Both the position numbers and the translations under genes were made by a program. A DNA stretch of 64,000 nt from Paenalcaligenes faecalis (GTDB lineage Bacteria; Pseudomonadota; Gammaproteobacteria; Burkholderiales; Burkholderiaceae_B), in assembly GCF_027557445.1 (NCBI RefSeq), contig NZ_CP106841.1:1-64000 (forward strand). Reading direction: 5' to 3'. Shown here in pieces: positions 1-8,955 of the stretch (the stretch's first letter is position 1; each line of letters starts with the position of its first letter). The notes beneath the pieces were generated by a model. The model was not told where the DNA came from. It searched no databases and worked only from the letters and a program-made list of their open reading frames with translations.

Positions 1-636
1 ATGCAAAACATATTCGTTTTATTGCTAAGTGCTGATGCAGTATTGCGTGAGCAGTGGCGTGGTATAGATAATGCTGCCTATAAATTTGAGCAAGCGCAAA
101 CATTGTCGCAAGCACAGCAATGGCTAGCCGCTTACAGCGGTGGTTTGATAATGGTAGATGCGGCCTTGGTAGATTTAGCCGATGCGCAGTGGCAACAGCT
201 TTTTGCTAACCCTGCGGCTACAGTATTAGTGGGTAGTCTGAACCCTTCAGACCCAGAAGGTCAGAAAATGATTGTGGCGGGTGCCAAGGGGTATTTCCAT
301 GCTTATAGTCCAGTCACAGTGCTTGATACCATGCTGCAACAGGTACACGCTGGTAATATTTGGGTAGGGCAACGCTTATTGAGTCGTTTATTAAGCCAAG
401 TGTCTGCAAAACTGTCTGCAGCAGCACCTACTCCTGCCACCGCTTGGCAGCAAGGCTTAACGCCGAGAGAAATTGAAGTGGCGCAGCGTGCGGCCTTAGG
501 GCATACCAATGCCCTCATTGCAGAGGATTTGGGCATAACGGAGCGCACAGTGCGTGCGCATTTAGGGGCGGTGTTTGAGAAGTTGGGGGTGGTGGATAGG
601 TTGATGTTGGCTTTGAAGGTGCATGGGGTGGGGTAG
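1..636 (+). CDS. LuxR-family transcriptional regulator with degenerate receiver domain
   Basis: This 211-aa protein has a C-terminal LuxR/FixJ helix-turn-helix (about residues 150-208), with the motifs LTPREIEVAQ, ALIAEDLGITERTVRAHL and VFEKLGVVDRLMLAL. The N-terminal ~125 residues look like a response-regulator receiver. A possible phospho-acceptor Asp sits in LIMVDAAL, but the conserved Lys near the end of the fold is not visible (the segment reads GAKGYFHAYS). It may therefore act without phosphorylation or answer to another signal. An ATG lies at base 1, but the upstream sequence is outside the window, so the true start could be earlier. It ends 33 bases before the CapA-Mur-ligase gene, so it may be the first gene of that operon and is a plausible local regulator of the surface locus. 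That role is inferred from position. Confidence 0.8.
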   Translation: MQNIFVLLLSADAVLREQWRGIDNAAYKFEQAQTLSQAQQWLAAYSGGLIMVDAALVDLADAQWQQLFANPAATVLVGSLNPSDPEGQKMIVAGAKGYFHAYSPVTVLDTMLQQVHAGNIWVGQRLLSRLLSQVSAKLSAAAPTPATAWQQGLTPREIEVAQRAALGHTNALIAEDLGITERTVRAHLGAVFEKLGVVDRLMLALKVHGVG

Positions 637-669
637 TTATTTTTTTGAATGGTAATGTAACGGATTGTT

Positions 670-3600
670 ATGCTTGAAAATATTAAGAACTTAGTAGCAG
701 AAAATGCTAAACCAGTTAATTTAAACGGCCAGCCTTGCATCTCTTTATTTATATCACTATCCAATGGCAAGCAACGCGCTTCTGCCCATCACGTTAAGGC
801 TCAGACCTTTGCGGAAGCGTGGGGTCAGTTAGAGGATTATTGGAGTAACTGGGTAGAAGTACATGGGCAAAGCGCATCTTGGCTTCGTGTAGATTGGACG
901 CAATCCGTTAGAAAAACTTCTCTTAAGCAGCTAAAGCTTTGGCTTGAAAAGGTTAAACGCAATTACTTTAGATACGGTTTAGTCATAGGCGATGCAGGAC
1001 AGTATGCTTTTACCGAGCAAGAGCTCAATGCGAATGCCATGCTTTATGGTGGAGTGAAATTTCCTCATGTAGTAGTAAATGAAAATAATTTCTCTATTTA
1101 CGCTAAGAAAAAATATAAAAACTTTGATTTTGAGTTCAGTGATACCGATGACATTTGGATGTTAGATAATACGGGAGTATTTATCTCAGAAAAAGAAGGC
1201 CCTTTTTTATTACATCCCAAAGAGCGAGATGCAGGTCGCCGTATTATAAATAAGTTAGACACGAATGATGTTTTTGATTTAATTGAATCAAGTAGTCAGT
1301 ATTTAGCGGGCCAAGTACAAGAAACGGGCGAGTTTCACTATGGCTGGCACCCTTGTTTTGATAGAGAAATTAATTTTTATAATACCTTAAGGCATGCTTC
1401 TACTACTTACTCCATGATAGAGGCGTATGAGCTTACGCAGACTGTAGAGTTGAGAGCAGCCATTGATCGTAGTCTTTGTTATTTAATAGATACGTTTGTT
1501 AAGAGAGTAAAAAATAAAAATAACCAAAACATTGCCTTCTTAGTCGAGTACAAAGAAAAAGAAATCAAGTTAGGAGCAAATGGAGTATTGATTTTAGCTC
1601 TATGTAAATATACAGAGGTTTTTTCTGATAATAAATATCTTGAATTACTAGAGCAACTGGCTTTAGGCATAAGTTTTATGCAAGATAACGAAACGGGGAA
1701 GTTTAAGCATGTTTTAAATTATCCTGATTTTTCTGTTAAAGATGAGTTCAGAATTATTTACTACGATGGCGAAGCCGCTTTTGGTTTAATGCGCTTGTAT
1801 GGTATTACCAAAGATGAAAGGTGGCTGGCTATAGTAGAAAAAGCGTTTGATTATTTTATTGCTGCAGAGCATTGGAAGGCGCATGATCACTGGTTGAGCT
1901 ATTGTGTTAATGAGTTAACGTTATATAAATCCGATGAGAAATACTATAGGTTTGGTATTCAAAATGTAGCGGGTTATTTGGATTTCGTAGCCACTAGAAT
2001 TACGACTTTTCCTACGTTATTAGAGTTGATGATGGCAGCGGAAAGAATGGTGTGCCGTTTACAAAAGTCCCAGGAATACGCTCACTTACTTGATGATCTA
2101 GATCTGGAGGCTTTTTATGAAGCTTTAGAAAAACGTGCACATTATTTATTGAATGGTTATTTTTGGCCAGAAATAGCCATGTATTTTGCTAATCCTGAGC
2201 GTATTGTTGGCAGTTTTTTCATCAGACATCATTCTTTTAGGGTGCGGATTGATGATGTGGAGCATTACTTATCGGGGTTTGTGGCGTATTGGAAGTATTT
2301 AGAGAGAAATAAACCTGTTGAATCACCAAAGAAAACTGGTCCAGTTATTACCTTTGGTGGAGATGTTAATTTAGGCAGGCGGCAGCATTACCGAACAGCT
2401 GAGCTTGGGATTGATAAAGTGCTAGATATTCCAAATTTTAAAGAAGCAGATCTATCAATTGTAAATTTAGAATGTGTTATATCAAATAAAGGGGAGCAGG
2501 GGGTTAATAAAGGGGAGGGTGGTCCTTATTATTATCGTGCTCGGCCTGAGATGGTAGAGGTATTGGTTCAATCAGGTATAGATGTAGTAGTTACTGCTAA
2601 TAATCATAGTGGAGACTATGGTCCAGAGGCTTTGATGCAGCAGTTAACTATTTTAGATGAGGTGGGTATTGGACATACAGGTTCTGGTAAGAATATAACT
2701 GAAGCTTTTGAACCGGTTTTTAGATCTGTTGGTGATATTAATATTGCTCTTTTTTCTATAGATAGTACTCAACACCGTTTTTCCGCTACTAAAGACAAAC
2801 CTGGTGCCGCTTATTTATCAATAAAAAATCCTGATCTATGGCTAAAAACTTTAGCTCCTTTGATTACTAAGGCTAGAGAAAAAGCGCACGTTATTTTAGT
2901 GGCAGTACATTGGGGTAATAATTTAGCTGTAGAGCCTACAGAGCAAGAGAAATTAGTAGCTAGAAGTATTATTGATGCGGGTGCTGATGGCATATTAGGA
3001 TCTTCTGCGCATGTACTTCAAGGGATCGAGGTTTATAAAAACAAGCCAGTTATTTATGATGCTGGTGACTTGCTGTTTGACGCTGTGCGTAGAAATTTAG
3101 TGGACTCTGCTGTTTTTGAACTTCATTTGTCAGATAGTGGTATTACTGCAATTAACATCGTACCTGTAGGTGTAGGCTTTGGCTTTAGCAAGGTTTTAGA
3201 TGGTGAGAGAGCACAGGCTCTCATCAAGAGATATCAAGAAATAAGCCGTAGTTTAGAAACAGAGATACTTCTAACAAGAGAAAACACAGGGCTTATTAGG
3301 TTTTCACAGGATAATAAGAAGAAAGTTAATCTGCAGAAAATAAAAAATGAAACTCCTAAGTATTCAGCTAGCCTAATAAGTGATTTTATAAGTTCTGAAG
3401 ATGCGTTAACCGTTAAAGAGGTGCCTGCAGATGCGCGTATTCAACCTATTGATTTTGGAGATCTACAGTTAGTTGGGTTGAAGGTATGGCCTAAGATAAT
3501 GACAAAAAGAGAAATGCTTTTTGTTGAAGGCTATTGGACATCATCTAAAGAAATACAAGAAGACTATAGAGTTTTATATACTGCCAAACCTATAACTTCC

Positions 3601-5400
3601 AGCTCTATGGATTACTGGGGTAAGGCAATGGATCATGATCCATCTGATTGGCTAATGCCTACTTCAGTATGGAAGCCAAATACAATTTATAAAGATTTAT
3701 ATGGAATACGACCTCCATATCTTGAGAGTTGGGAAAATTTACCTATTCAAATTGAAGTTACGATATTAAAAAATGGTAAAAAAGCTCATGGTAAGTTATT
3801 GCCTGTATATATATCTTTAGAAATTCCAGAAAAAGAGAGTGTAACAAACTTTTTATCTTTTAATAGATATAGTTTCTCTTCTACTGAGCTAGAGGAGATA
3901 ATTGATGGTGAGTGGGTTTATCCTCCGAAAGAGAAAATTTACATTAGTTATTTTGTTACTGGAACTGGATTAATTAAATATCATAAAACTTGTATGGTTT
4001 GTATGGACTATGATACTTGGCTAAAAGGTACAGGAAACTCTGGGCATTACAAGAATATTTTTAGTGATAGTCATATAACATTTGTTAATAGATATGACCA
4101 GCAAAAATTTAAAAATAAAGTTAATTGCTTGATTGTTCAAAAACCAATACCAGAGTACTCAAACATTCCCCAAATTAAAGTGAAGGATAGTTATCAAGTA
4201 ATGAAAATACTTGCCAAAAAGGCAAGGGATAAAATGGGGAGTAATGGAGTAATATTTGCAGTAACAGGTGCCGTTGGAAAATCTACAACATGTGATATTT
4301 TAGCACAGAGCCTAGCTCCTTTAAGTAATTCTATTTCAATGCTAAATGGACATAATTCACGTACTGGTATTATACAGTGGGCATCAAGTCTTGGAATGTT
4401 TCACTCAAAGTTCAATACTATTAATAACAAAAAAAACGTATGTATTTTAGAGGTTGCTGGTTCTGCACTATGGGTTAAAAGTGGGTGGCCAATGAAAGCA
4501 GTTCGACCTAATATTGGAGTAATCACTCATATAGAGCTTACTCAGTATGGACCAAGATCTAAAACTATAGAGGATGTTGCAAAATTTAAATCACGAGTAT
4601 GTGAGTTTATTTCTCCAGAAGGGAAAGCTGTTTTGTATAGGGAAATGCCTTTATATGATAAAGTTATCAAATATGTTAAAAGCTATGGTGCTACGCCTTA
4701 TTCATATGGAGAAAGTGATAGCTCGGATTCAAAATTATTGTCTTATAAGTTTAATTTACCAACTATAAATAATAAAAGTAAAATTCTTTCAATGGAGGTA
4801 GATGCTATTGTTTTAGGGGAAAGAATAAATTATCAAATGAGTGCAGTAGGAAAATCAGTTGCTTTAAATTCACTAGCAGCCTTAACTGCTGCGAAACTAG
4901 CGGGTTTTAAAATTAAAGATGTTGTTAAGTATATTAGTAAATTTAAAGCAAGAAAAAACACTTTGGAAATATTTGTTCGCAATGATGTTTTATTTTTTGA
5001 TTGCTCTCATAATCTTGAAATACCATCTATATTAGCAGCATTTGACTTATTGAAAACGAGCAGCTTCTCAGGAAATGGAAGGAAGATTCTTATAATTAGT
5101 AGAATTGTAAATTTAGGAAAAATAGCAGAAGATTTTCATATGATTTTAGAAAAACCTTTTATTAAATATGGCTTTGATAAGGTGTTTATACATAATCCAA
5201 ATCATGAGTGGGATAAAATATATCCAAATCTTATTAATAATATAAATGTTGATATAGCTAATAATGCTAAAGACATTATAGATAAATTTAAAAGTTATAT
5301 AAAAAAAGAAGACTCTGTATTAATACTAGGAGCATCTAGAGGTTGTGATTTTGGATTAGTTCTCCCTAAGATTTTAAAAATAGTAGATAAAATAAATTAA
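670..5400 (+). CDS. Giant CapA-like / Mur-ligase-like fusion protein (peptide polymer or amide ligase enzyme)
   Basis: This 1576-aa protein has three recognisable parts. Residues about 1-550 include a helical stretch that looks like an alpha/alpha toroid (six-hairpin-glycosidase-like), which is a weak call. Residues about 557-860 are a CapA/PgsA poly-gamma-glutamate-type metallophosphatase-fold domain, with ITFGGDVNLGRR, VNLECVIS, VVTANNHSGDYG, VAVHWG, SSAHVLQG and VIYDAGDLL. Residues about 1190-1576 are a Mur-ligase/PgsB-like ATPase, with P-loop VTGAVGKSTT near residue 1197 and FFDCSHNLEIPS near 1443. Residues 860-1190 are unassigned. CapA/PgsA and PgsB are separate proteins in poly-gamma-glutamate capsule synthesis, and Mur ligases form amide bonds by ATP-driven carboxylate activation. 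No signal peptide is visible. The 3' half is visibly more AT-rich than the 5' half. It ends 8 bases before the hydrolase gene. The domains are clear but the substrate is unknown. Confidence 0.8.
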   Translation: MLENIKNLVAENAKPVNLNGQPCISLFISLSNGKQRASAHHVKAQTFAEAWGQLEDYWSNWVEVHGQSASWLRVDWTQSVRKTSLKQLKLWLEKVKRNYFRYGLVIGDAGQYAFTEQELNANAMLYGGVKFPHVVVNENNFSIYAKKKYKNFDFEFSDTDDIWMLDNTGVFISEKEGPFLLHPKERDAGRRIINKLDTNDVFDLIESSSQYLAGQVQETGEFHYGWHPCFDREINFYNTLRHASTTYSMIEAYELTQTVELRAAIDRSLCYLIDTFVKRVKNKNNQNIAFLVEYKEKEIKLGANGVLILALCKYTEVFSDNKYLELLEQLALGISFMQDNETGKFKHVLNYPDFSVKDEFRIIYYDGEAAFGLMRLYGITKDERWLAIVEKAFDYFIAAEHWKAHDHWLSYCVNELTLYKSDEKYYRFGIQNVAGYLDFVATRITTFPTLLELMMAAERMVCRLQKSQEYAHLLDDLDLEAFYEALEKRAHYLLNGYFWPEIAMYFANPERIVGSFFIRHHSFRVRIDDVEHYLSGFVAYWKYLERNKPVESPKKTGPVITFGGDVNLGRRQHYRTAELGIDKVLDIPNFKEADLSIVNLECVISNKGEQGVNKGEGGPYYYRARPEMVEVLVQSGIDVVVTANNHSGDYGPEALMQQLTILDEVGIGHTGSGKNITEAFEPVFRSVGDINIALFSIDSTQHRFSATKDKPGAAYLSIKNPDLWLKTLAPLITKAREKAHVILVAVHWGNNLAVEPTEQEKLVARSIIDAGADGILGSSAHVLQGIEVYKNKPVIYDAGDLLFDAVRRNLVDSAVFELHLSDSGITAINIVPVGVGFGFSKVLDGERAQALIKRYQEISRSLETEILLTRENTGLIRFSQDNKKKVNLQKIKNETPKYSASLISDFISSEDALTVKEVPADARIQPIDFGDLQLVGLKVWPKIMTKREMLFVEGYWTSSKEIQEDYRVLYTAKPITSSSMDYWGKAMDHDPSDWLMPTSVWKPNTIYKDLYGIRPPYLESWENLPIQIEVTILKNGKKAHGKLLPVYISLEIPEKESVTNFLSFNRYSFSSTELEEIIDGEWVYPPKEKIYISYFVTGTGLIKYHKTCMVCMDYDTWLKGTGNSGHYKNIFSDSHITFVNRYDQQKFKNKVNCLIVQKPIPEYSNIPQIKVKDSYQVMKILAKKARDKMGSNGVIFAVTGAVGKSTTCDILAQSLAPLSNSISMLNGHNSRTGIIQWASSLGMFHSKFNTINNKKNVCILEVAGSALWVKSGWPMKAVRPNIGVITHIELTQYGPRSKTIEDVAKFKSRVCEFISPEGKAVLYREMPLYDKVIKYVKSYGATPYSYGESDSSDSKLLSYKFNLPTINNKSKILSMEVDAIVLGERINYQMSAVGKSVALNSLAALTAAKLAGFKIKDVVKYISKFKARKNTLEIFVRNDVLFFDCSHNLEIPSILAAFDLLKTSSFSGNGRKILIISRIVNLGKIAEDFHMILEKPFIKYGFDKVFIHNPNHEWDKIYPNLINNINVDIANNAKDIIDKFKSYIKKEDSVLILGASRGCDFGLVLPKILKIVDKIN

Positions 5401-5408
5401 AAAAATAT

Positions 5409-6287
5409 ATGGCATATAATAATCAAAGTTTTTTAAATAGAGTTTTATTTATAATATTTTTTATTTTTTCCTTTCATGTTAAAGCTGATTATTTATTATG
5501 GGAAAGTGAGTCAAATGAGATTGCATGTGATGTTCAATCATCTACAGTATGGGTTGATCAAGATGGTATAAAAAATTGTGTTCAGTACTTTATTTCAAAT
5601 AAAAATACTAACACCGCTATCATTCAGTTTTATGGAGATAGAGATATAAGTGCTAAAAAAAATATTAATGAAATAAAAAATAATACTTACCATGATCAAT
5701 TAAATATTGTTAAAAATAAATCAGATGTTTTTAATATGACTTATATAGTTATTGCTAGGCTGGGTACATATGGGTCATCAGGAAGCTATAAGAATAAAAG
5801 AGAATTAATTGAGTTTGAAACTATTAGTTATGCTATAGATGAAATAAAAAATAAATATGAATTTGAAAATATAGTATTGGTAGGGCATAGCGGTGGTGCT
5901 ACTGTAGGAGCAGCACTCTTAACATTAGGAAGGGAAGATATACAATGTGCCGTTCTTTCCTCAGGCACTTATAATTATATGCCTAGAGAAGTAAATAGGA
6001 TAATGTCTCGTCAGAAAGATTATGATTTTTCTAAGATTCCTACAACAATGAGAGAAAGATACGATCCTATTTTTCATACTGAAAATATATACTATGATGA
6101 AAATAGAAAGGTTTTTATTGTAGGTAATGAAAAAGATAAAAACACTCCATTTAACTTGCAAGTTTCCTTTGCTTGGAAGTTGATTTCTGAAGGGCATAAT
6201 AATACTTATGTCATAACTGCTGATGCTGAGCCACCTACGTACCACAATATATTTAATATAAATAAATATATCTCTCTTTGTTTCTAA
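5409..6287 (+). CDS. Exported alpha/beta-hydrolase-fold protein
   Basis: This 292-aa protein starts with a hydrophobic signal peptide (cleavage probably after Ala26, ...SFHVKA). The rest looks like an alpha/beta hydrolase. The nucleophile elbow is GHSGGATVG with Ser161, a candidate acid lies in VGNEKDKNTP, and a candidate catalytic His279 lies in PPTYHNIFN. The substrate cannot be read from the sequence; esterase and peptidase are both possible. It lies in the tight gene run between the CapA-Mur-ligase fusion and the membrane protein, so its product probably acts in the periplasm on the same material. The gene is extremely AT-rich (7 G/C among the 60 bases 5401-5460), unlike the gene after it, which suggests recent transfer. 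There is no clear Shine-Dalgarno before the ATG. Confidence 0.75.
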   Translation: MAYNNQSFLNRVLFIIFFIFSFHVKADYLLWESESNEIACDVQSSTVWVDQDGIKNCVQYFISNKNTNTAIIQFYGDRDISAKKNINEIKNNTYHDQLNIVKNKSDVFNMTYIVIARLGTYGSSGSYKNKRELIEFETISYAIDEIKNKYEFENIVLVGHSGGATVGAALLTLGREDIQCAVLSSGTYNYMPREVNRIMSRQKDYDFSKIPTTMRERYDPIFHTENIYYDENRKVFIVGNEKDKNTPFNLQVSFAWKLISEGHNNTYVITADAEPPTYHNIFNINKYISLCF

Positions 6288-6317
6288 ATAGATTTAGCTA
6301 TTTATATTAAATACTCA

Positions 6318-8036
6318 ATGATCCTCTCCCTCCTCACATCAACCCTCCCCCACATCCTCTTCGCCTCCCTCTCCTTTATTCTCTCCAGAGTCTCCTTCCT
6401 ATTAGCAATGGTTCTGCCCTGGAAGATATTGGCAGTAGCGTCAGGGATGGGGTCGGCGTATTTTAATGCGTTGAACTTTTTTGATGGTTATGACGAGAAG
6501 CTGCAGGTGGCTTATTTAGGTGGGGTAGTGGTGGCGTTGTTTACTATTCACCTCGTATTAGATTTTGTGTTTGATTACTTGGTGGAGAAAGGGGCGAGTA
6601 AGGCGATTGAGAGAAGTAATAAAAAAGGGGTTTTTAATAACTATCGAAGTTTTGCTAAAAGAATCTATAAATATTACGTTACTTTTTTTGCGGCTTTTCT
6701 TTATACCGTTCTAGCTTTTATTTTATTAGCATTCTTTTACCCTTCTTTAATATTAAATTTCGTTTTATATGGTTTTGCTACTTTTCTTCTAGTGTTAGTT
6801 TGTTTGCGTGTGTTTAGATTGAAGGTTGATGAAAGGTCCAGTTGGCTACCCGTTTTTTATAAAGTTTGGTGGCATGTTGGTTTTGTGCTTGCTTTGATTT
6901 GGGCGATTACCGATTATTGGCAAGGGACTATGCCAGTACTTTTGATTACTTTTTTATCTTTGCTTTTATATAGACAGGGCTTAGTCATGATTACTGTTAT
7001 GGCTAATAACGGACAGCAAATATATAGAAATAGGGTGCGAGCAGGGCAAATATTTTCTACCTTACCTAATAGTAAGTACCAAATTAAGGCTGAGCTGAAT
7101 GTTGAATTTGAGCAGCTAGTTACACAAATAGAGCAGCAAAGCTGGCTTGCGGAAATCTGTAGAGAAAGATTTCCTGATCTACAAAACAGTCAATTAAATA
7201 AAATCTGTCACTTAGTTGAAGCTGGAAACGTAGCGTATATAACAGTAGCCCCTCAGAGTGAGGAGCTAGCGGACGGCTTATTGATTAAGCTTTTTAATAC
7301 GAATCGCGAAGCATTGGCGGAGCAAGAAATAGCTTTATTAAAGTCGGCTGATACTAGTTGGCCTTTTATAACCCTATTAGAAGATAGAAAAATTAATAAT
7401 TATCCAGCTTTTATTTGCTGCTGGCCTGTGGGTAGTGTCTGGTTACAAGAGAGTGAGCGCAATACCATCGCACCAGAGCTAAGAAAAAAATTACTGCTCT
7501 GCGATTTACCGGAGAATGTGATTATGCTTTATAAGCATTCGCAAGCTGGGCTACTAGAGAGGGTAAACAATGTACTGTGGGAGCATTTACAAGCGTACTC
7601 AGGAGCTAATGCAGATAAGATTAATTGGGATGGCTTGCCAGCTATATTGAGTAAGTTATTGCCAAAAATTGAGAGAATGCCAAAGCAGCTGAGTTTAGGT
7701 TCTCTTAATAGTCGTATGACGTTGGGTTCCAAAGAGGATCCTAGAATTGCAAATGTAACGCGTTGGGCCTGGGAGCCTGTGGGGGCTGCCTGGCCTCTTA
7801 ATTGTTTAAAGCAACTTGATACGGCTTTGGAAGAGACGGCTAAAGAGCGGGTTGAGTTGATTAAGGTAGATCCAGAAATGGCGAAGCTTGTAGCGCGACT
7901 CTATGAGTTTGAGCGGCGCTATCATAATAAAAATTATGCTGGGGCTGTGAATGTGTTAAGTAATTTATTGAACCACTTTGCAGAGTTGTGCTCCAAAGAT
8001 AAAGATAAAGATAAGGGGTGTGTTAAAGATGCATAA
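6318..8036 (+). CDS. Polytopic membrane protein of unknown function
   Basis: This 572-aa protein has about six predicted membrane segments in its first ~225 residues, at roughly 10-35, 60-85, two in 115-160 and two in 185-225. A soluble, probably cytoplasmic, region of ~340 residues with no motif I recognise follows. No transporter, glycosyltransferase or kinase signature is visible. It ends in a charged KDKDKDKG stretch and overlaps the following protease gene by 8 bases, which indicates translational coupling. The first ~90 coding bases are almost purely pyrimidine, an oddity of local composition. By position it could be the membrane component linking cytoplasmic synthesis by the ligase enzymes to the exported hydrolase and protease; this is inference. 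Confidence 0.7.
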   Translation: MILSLLTSTLPHILFASLSFILSRVSFLLAMVLPWKILAVASGMGSAYFNALNFFDGYDEKLQVAYLGGVVVALFTIHLVLDFVFDYLVEKGASKAIERSNKKGVFNNYRSFAKRIYKYYVTFFAAFLYTVLAFILLAFFYPSLILNFVLYGFATFLLVLVCLRVFRLKVDERSSWLPVFYKVWWHVGFVLALIWAITDYWQGTMPVLLITFLSLLLYRQGLVMITVMANNGQQIYRNRVRAGQIFSTLPNSKYQIKAELNVEFEQLVTQIEQQSWLAEICRERFPDLQNSQLNKICHLVEAGNVAYITVAPQSEELADGLLIKLFNTNREALAEQEIALLKSADTSWPFITLLEDRKINNYPAFICCWPVGSVWLQESERNTIAPELRKKLLLCDLPENVIMLYKHSQAGLLERVNNVLWEHLQAYSGANADKINWDGLPAILSKLLPKIERMPKQLSLGSLNSRMTLGSKEDPRIANVTRWAWEPVGAAWPLNCLKQLDTALEETAKERVELIKVDPEMAKLVARLYEFERRYHNKNYAGAVNVLSNLLNHFAELCSKDKDKDKGCVKDA

Positions 8037-8922
8037 ACTGCGATTAATTTTAACTACACTATTAGTCGTGTTTTTTTCTACCTTTGCCATAGCTGAAGAT
8101 GGTGGTTGCAAAACCTTAATATTCAAAGAGCTTAATCACCTACCTCATACTGTTGAGTCTTACCCATTTAGAGTGTGGTACGCCACAGAGGGTAAAAATG
8201 CAGTTAAAAATACAACTGTTATTGATGATTTATTGCTGCAGCTTCATACTGCTGATAAGTACTTTTCTCAAGAATTGAAATTGACACCTCCCTTGTTGCA
8301 GCCTCGATATAAACAGGCTGAGTACATCGATGTGTATATGGTGGAGATGAAAAGAGGAAATGGTGTAGCTTTTGATGAAGTGATTGCTGAAAAGGGCAGT
8401 AGAGAGGCGGATAGTTATTCTTGTGGCATAAAAATGCATATAAACAGCGAATTACAGCCAAGTCGTAATGTCACGCCAGCGCATGAGTTATTTCATTTGT
8501 ATCAGTACGCGAACTCCATGTTTAAGGCACGTTGGTACCTAGAAGGGATGACTAGGTGGGTAGAGCAGGCTTTTAGAGGCGTAAGTACTACAGATAAAAA
8601 AGGCGTAGTGCCCAATAGCTGTATGGATGTTTTTGATGAATCTTATACGGCTGCACGTTATTGGCGAGATCTAGCACAAAGGCAGCAAGCGGAAGACATT
8701 ATCATTTCTGATGATTATTTGGATTTGCATTATTCGGATGGTGGACCTGTGTTTGCAACTGATACATTTAAAAATGGTGCTGCTGTACAGGCTATTTTTG
8801 ATGACTTATCTAAAGAGAGCCATAGAGCCTCCCTAGAAAATAGTCTACCTATCTATAGGTGGCCTGAGAAAGTACAGCGTTCGGCGCAATTTAATGAGGC
8901 TATATGTAATGTACTTGAATAG
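8029..8922 (+). CDS. Exported zinc metallopeptidase-like protein (HExxH)
   Basis: The ATG at 8029 is chosen over an upstream in-frame start at 7978. It gives a 297-aa protein with a classic signal peptide (MHKLRLILTT..., cleavage near AIA at 20-22), and a purine-rich AAGGGG lies just upstream. Residues 152-156 read HELFH, a zinc-protease HExxH motif, and Glu172 in WYLEGMTRW is placed as a gluzincin third ligand would be. It is therefore probably a periplasmic or surface metalloprotease. The start overlaps the end of the membrane-protein gene (ATGCATAA), so the two are co-translated. Its natural target is unknown. The neighbouring giant Asp-Ala protein or polymer-export components are candidates by context only. 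Confidence 0.75.
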   Translation: MHKLRLILTTLLVVFFSTFAIAEDGGCKTLIFKELNHLPHTVESYPFRVWYATEGKNAVKNTTVIDDLLLQLHTADKYFSQELKLTPPLLQPRYKQAEYIDVYMVEMKRGNGVAFDEVIAEKGSREADSYSCGIKMHINSELQPSRNVTPAHELFHLYQYANSMFKARWYLEGMTRWVEQAFRGVSTTDKKGVVPNSCMDVFDESYTAARYWRDLAQRQQAEDIIISDDYLDLHYSDGGPVFATDTFKNGAAVQAIFDDLSKESHRASLENSLPIYRWPEKVQRSAQFNEAICNVLE

Positions 8923-8955
8923 ATACTTGTATTATTTAAATGTTTATTTTTACAT

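Noticed and set aside
560-640. G-rich end of the regulator gene and C-rich start of the membrane-protein gene (6318-6410) as flanks of a mobile block
   Set aside because: The two stretches are not inverted or direct copies of each other. No transposase, terminal repeats or target duplication were seen.
303-770. Minus-strand 155-codon frame over the regulator and the fusion-gene start
   Set aside because: It overlaps two convincing plus-strand genes and shows no protein-family pattern.
7978-8028. Upstream extension of the metalloprotease gene
   Set aside because: It would place 17 polar residues before a classic signal peptide and overlap further into the membrane-protein gene. The ATG at 8029 is the better start.
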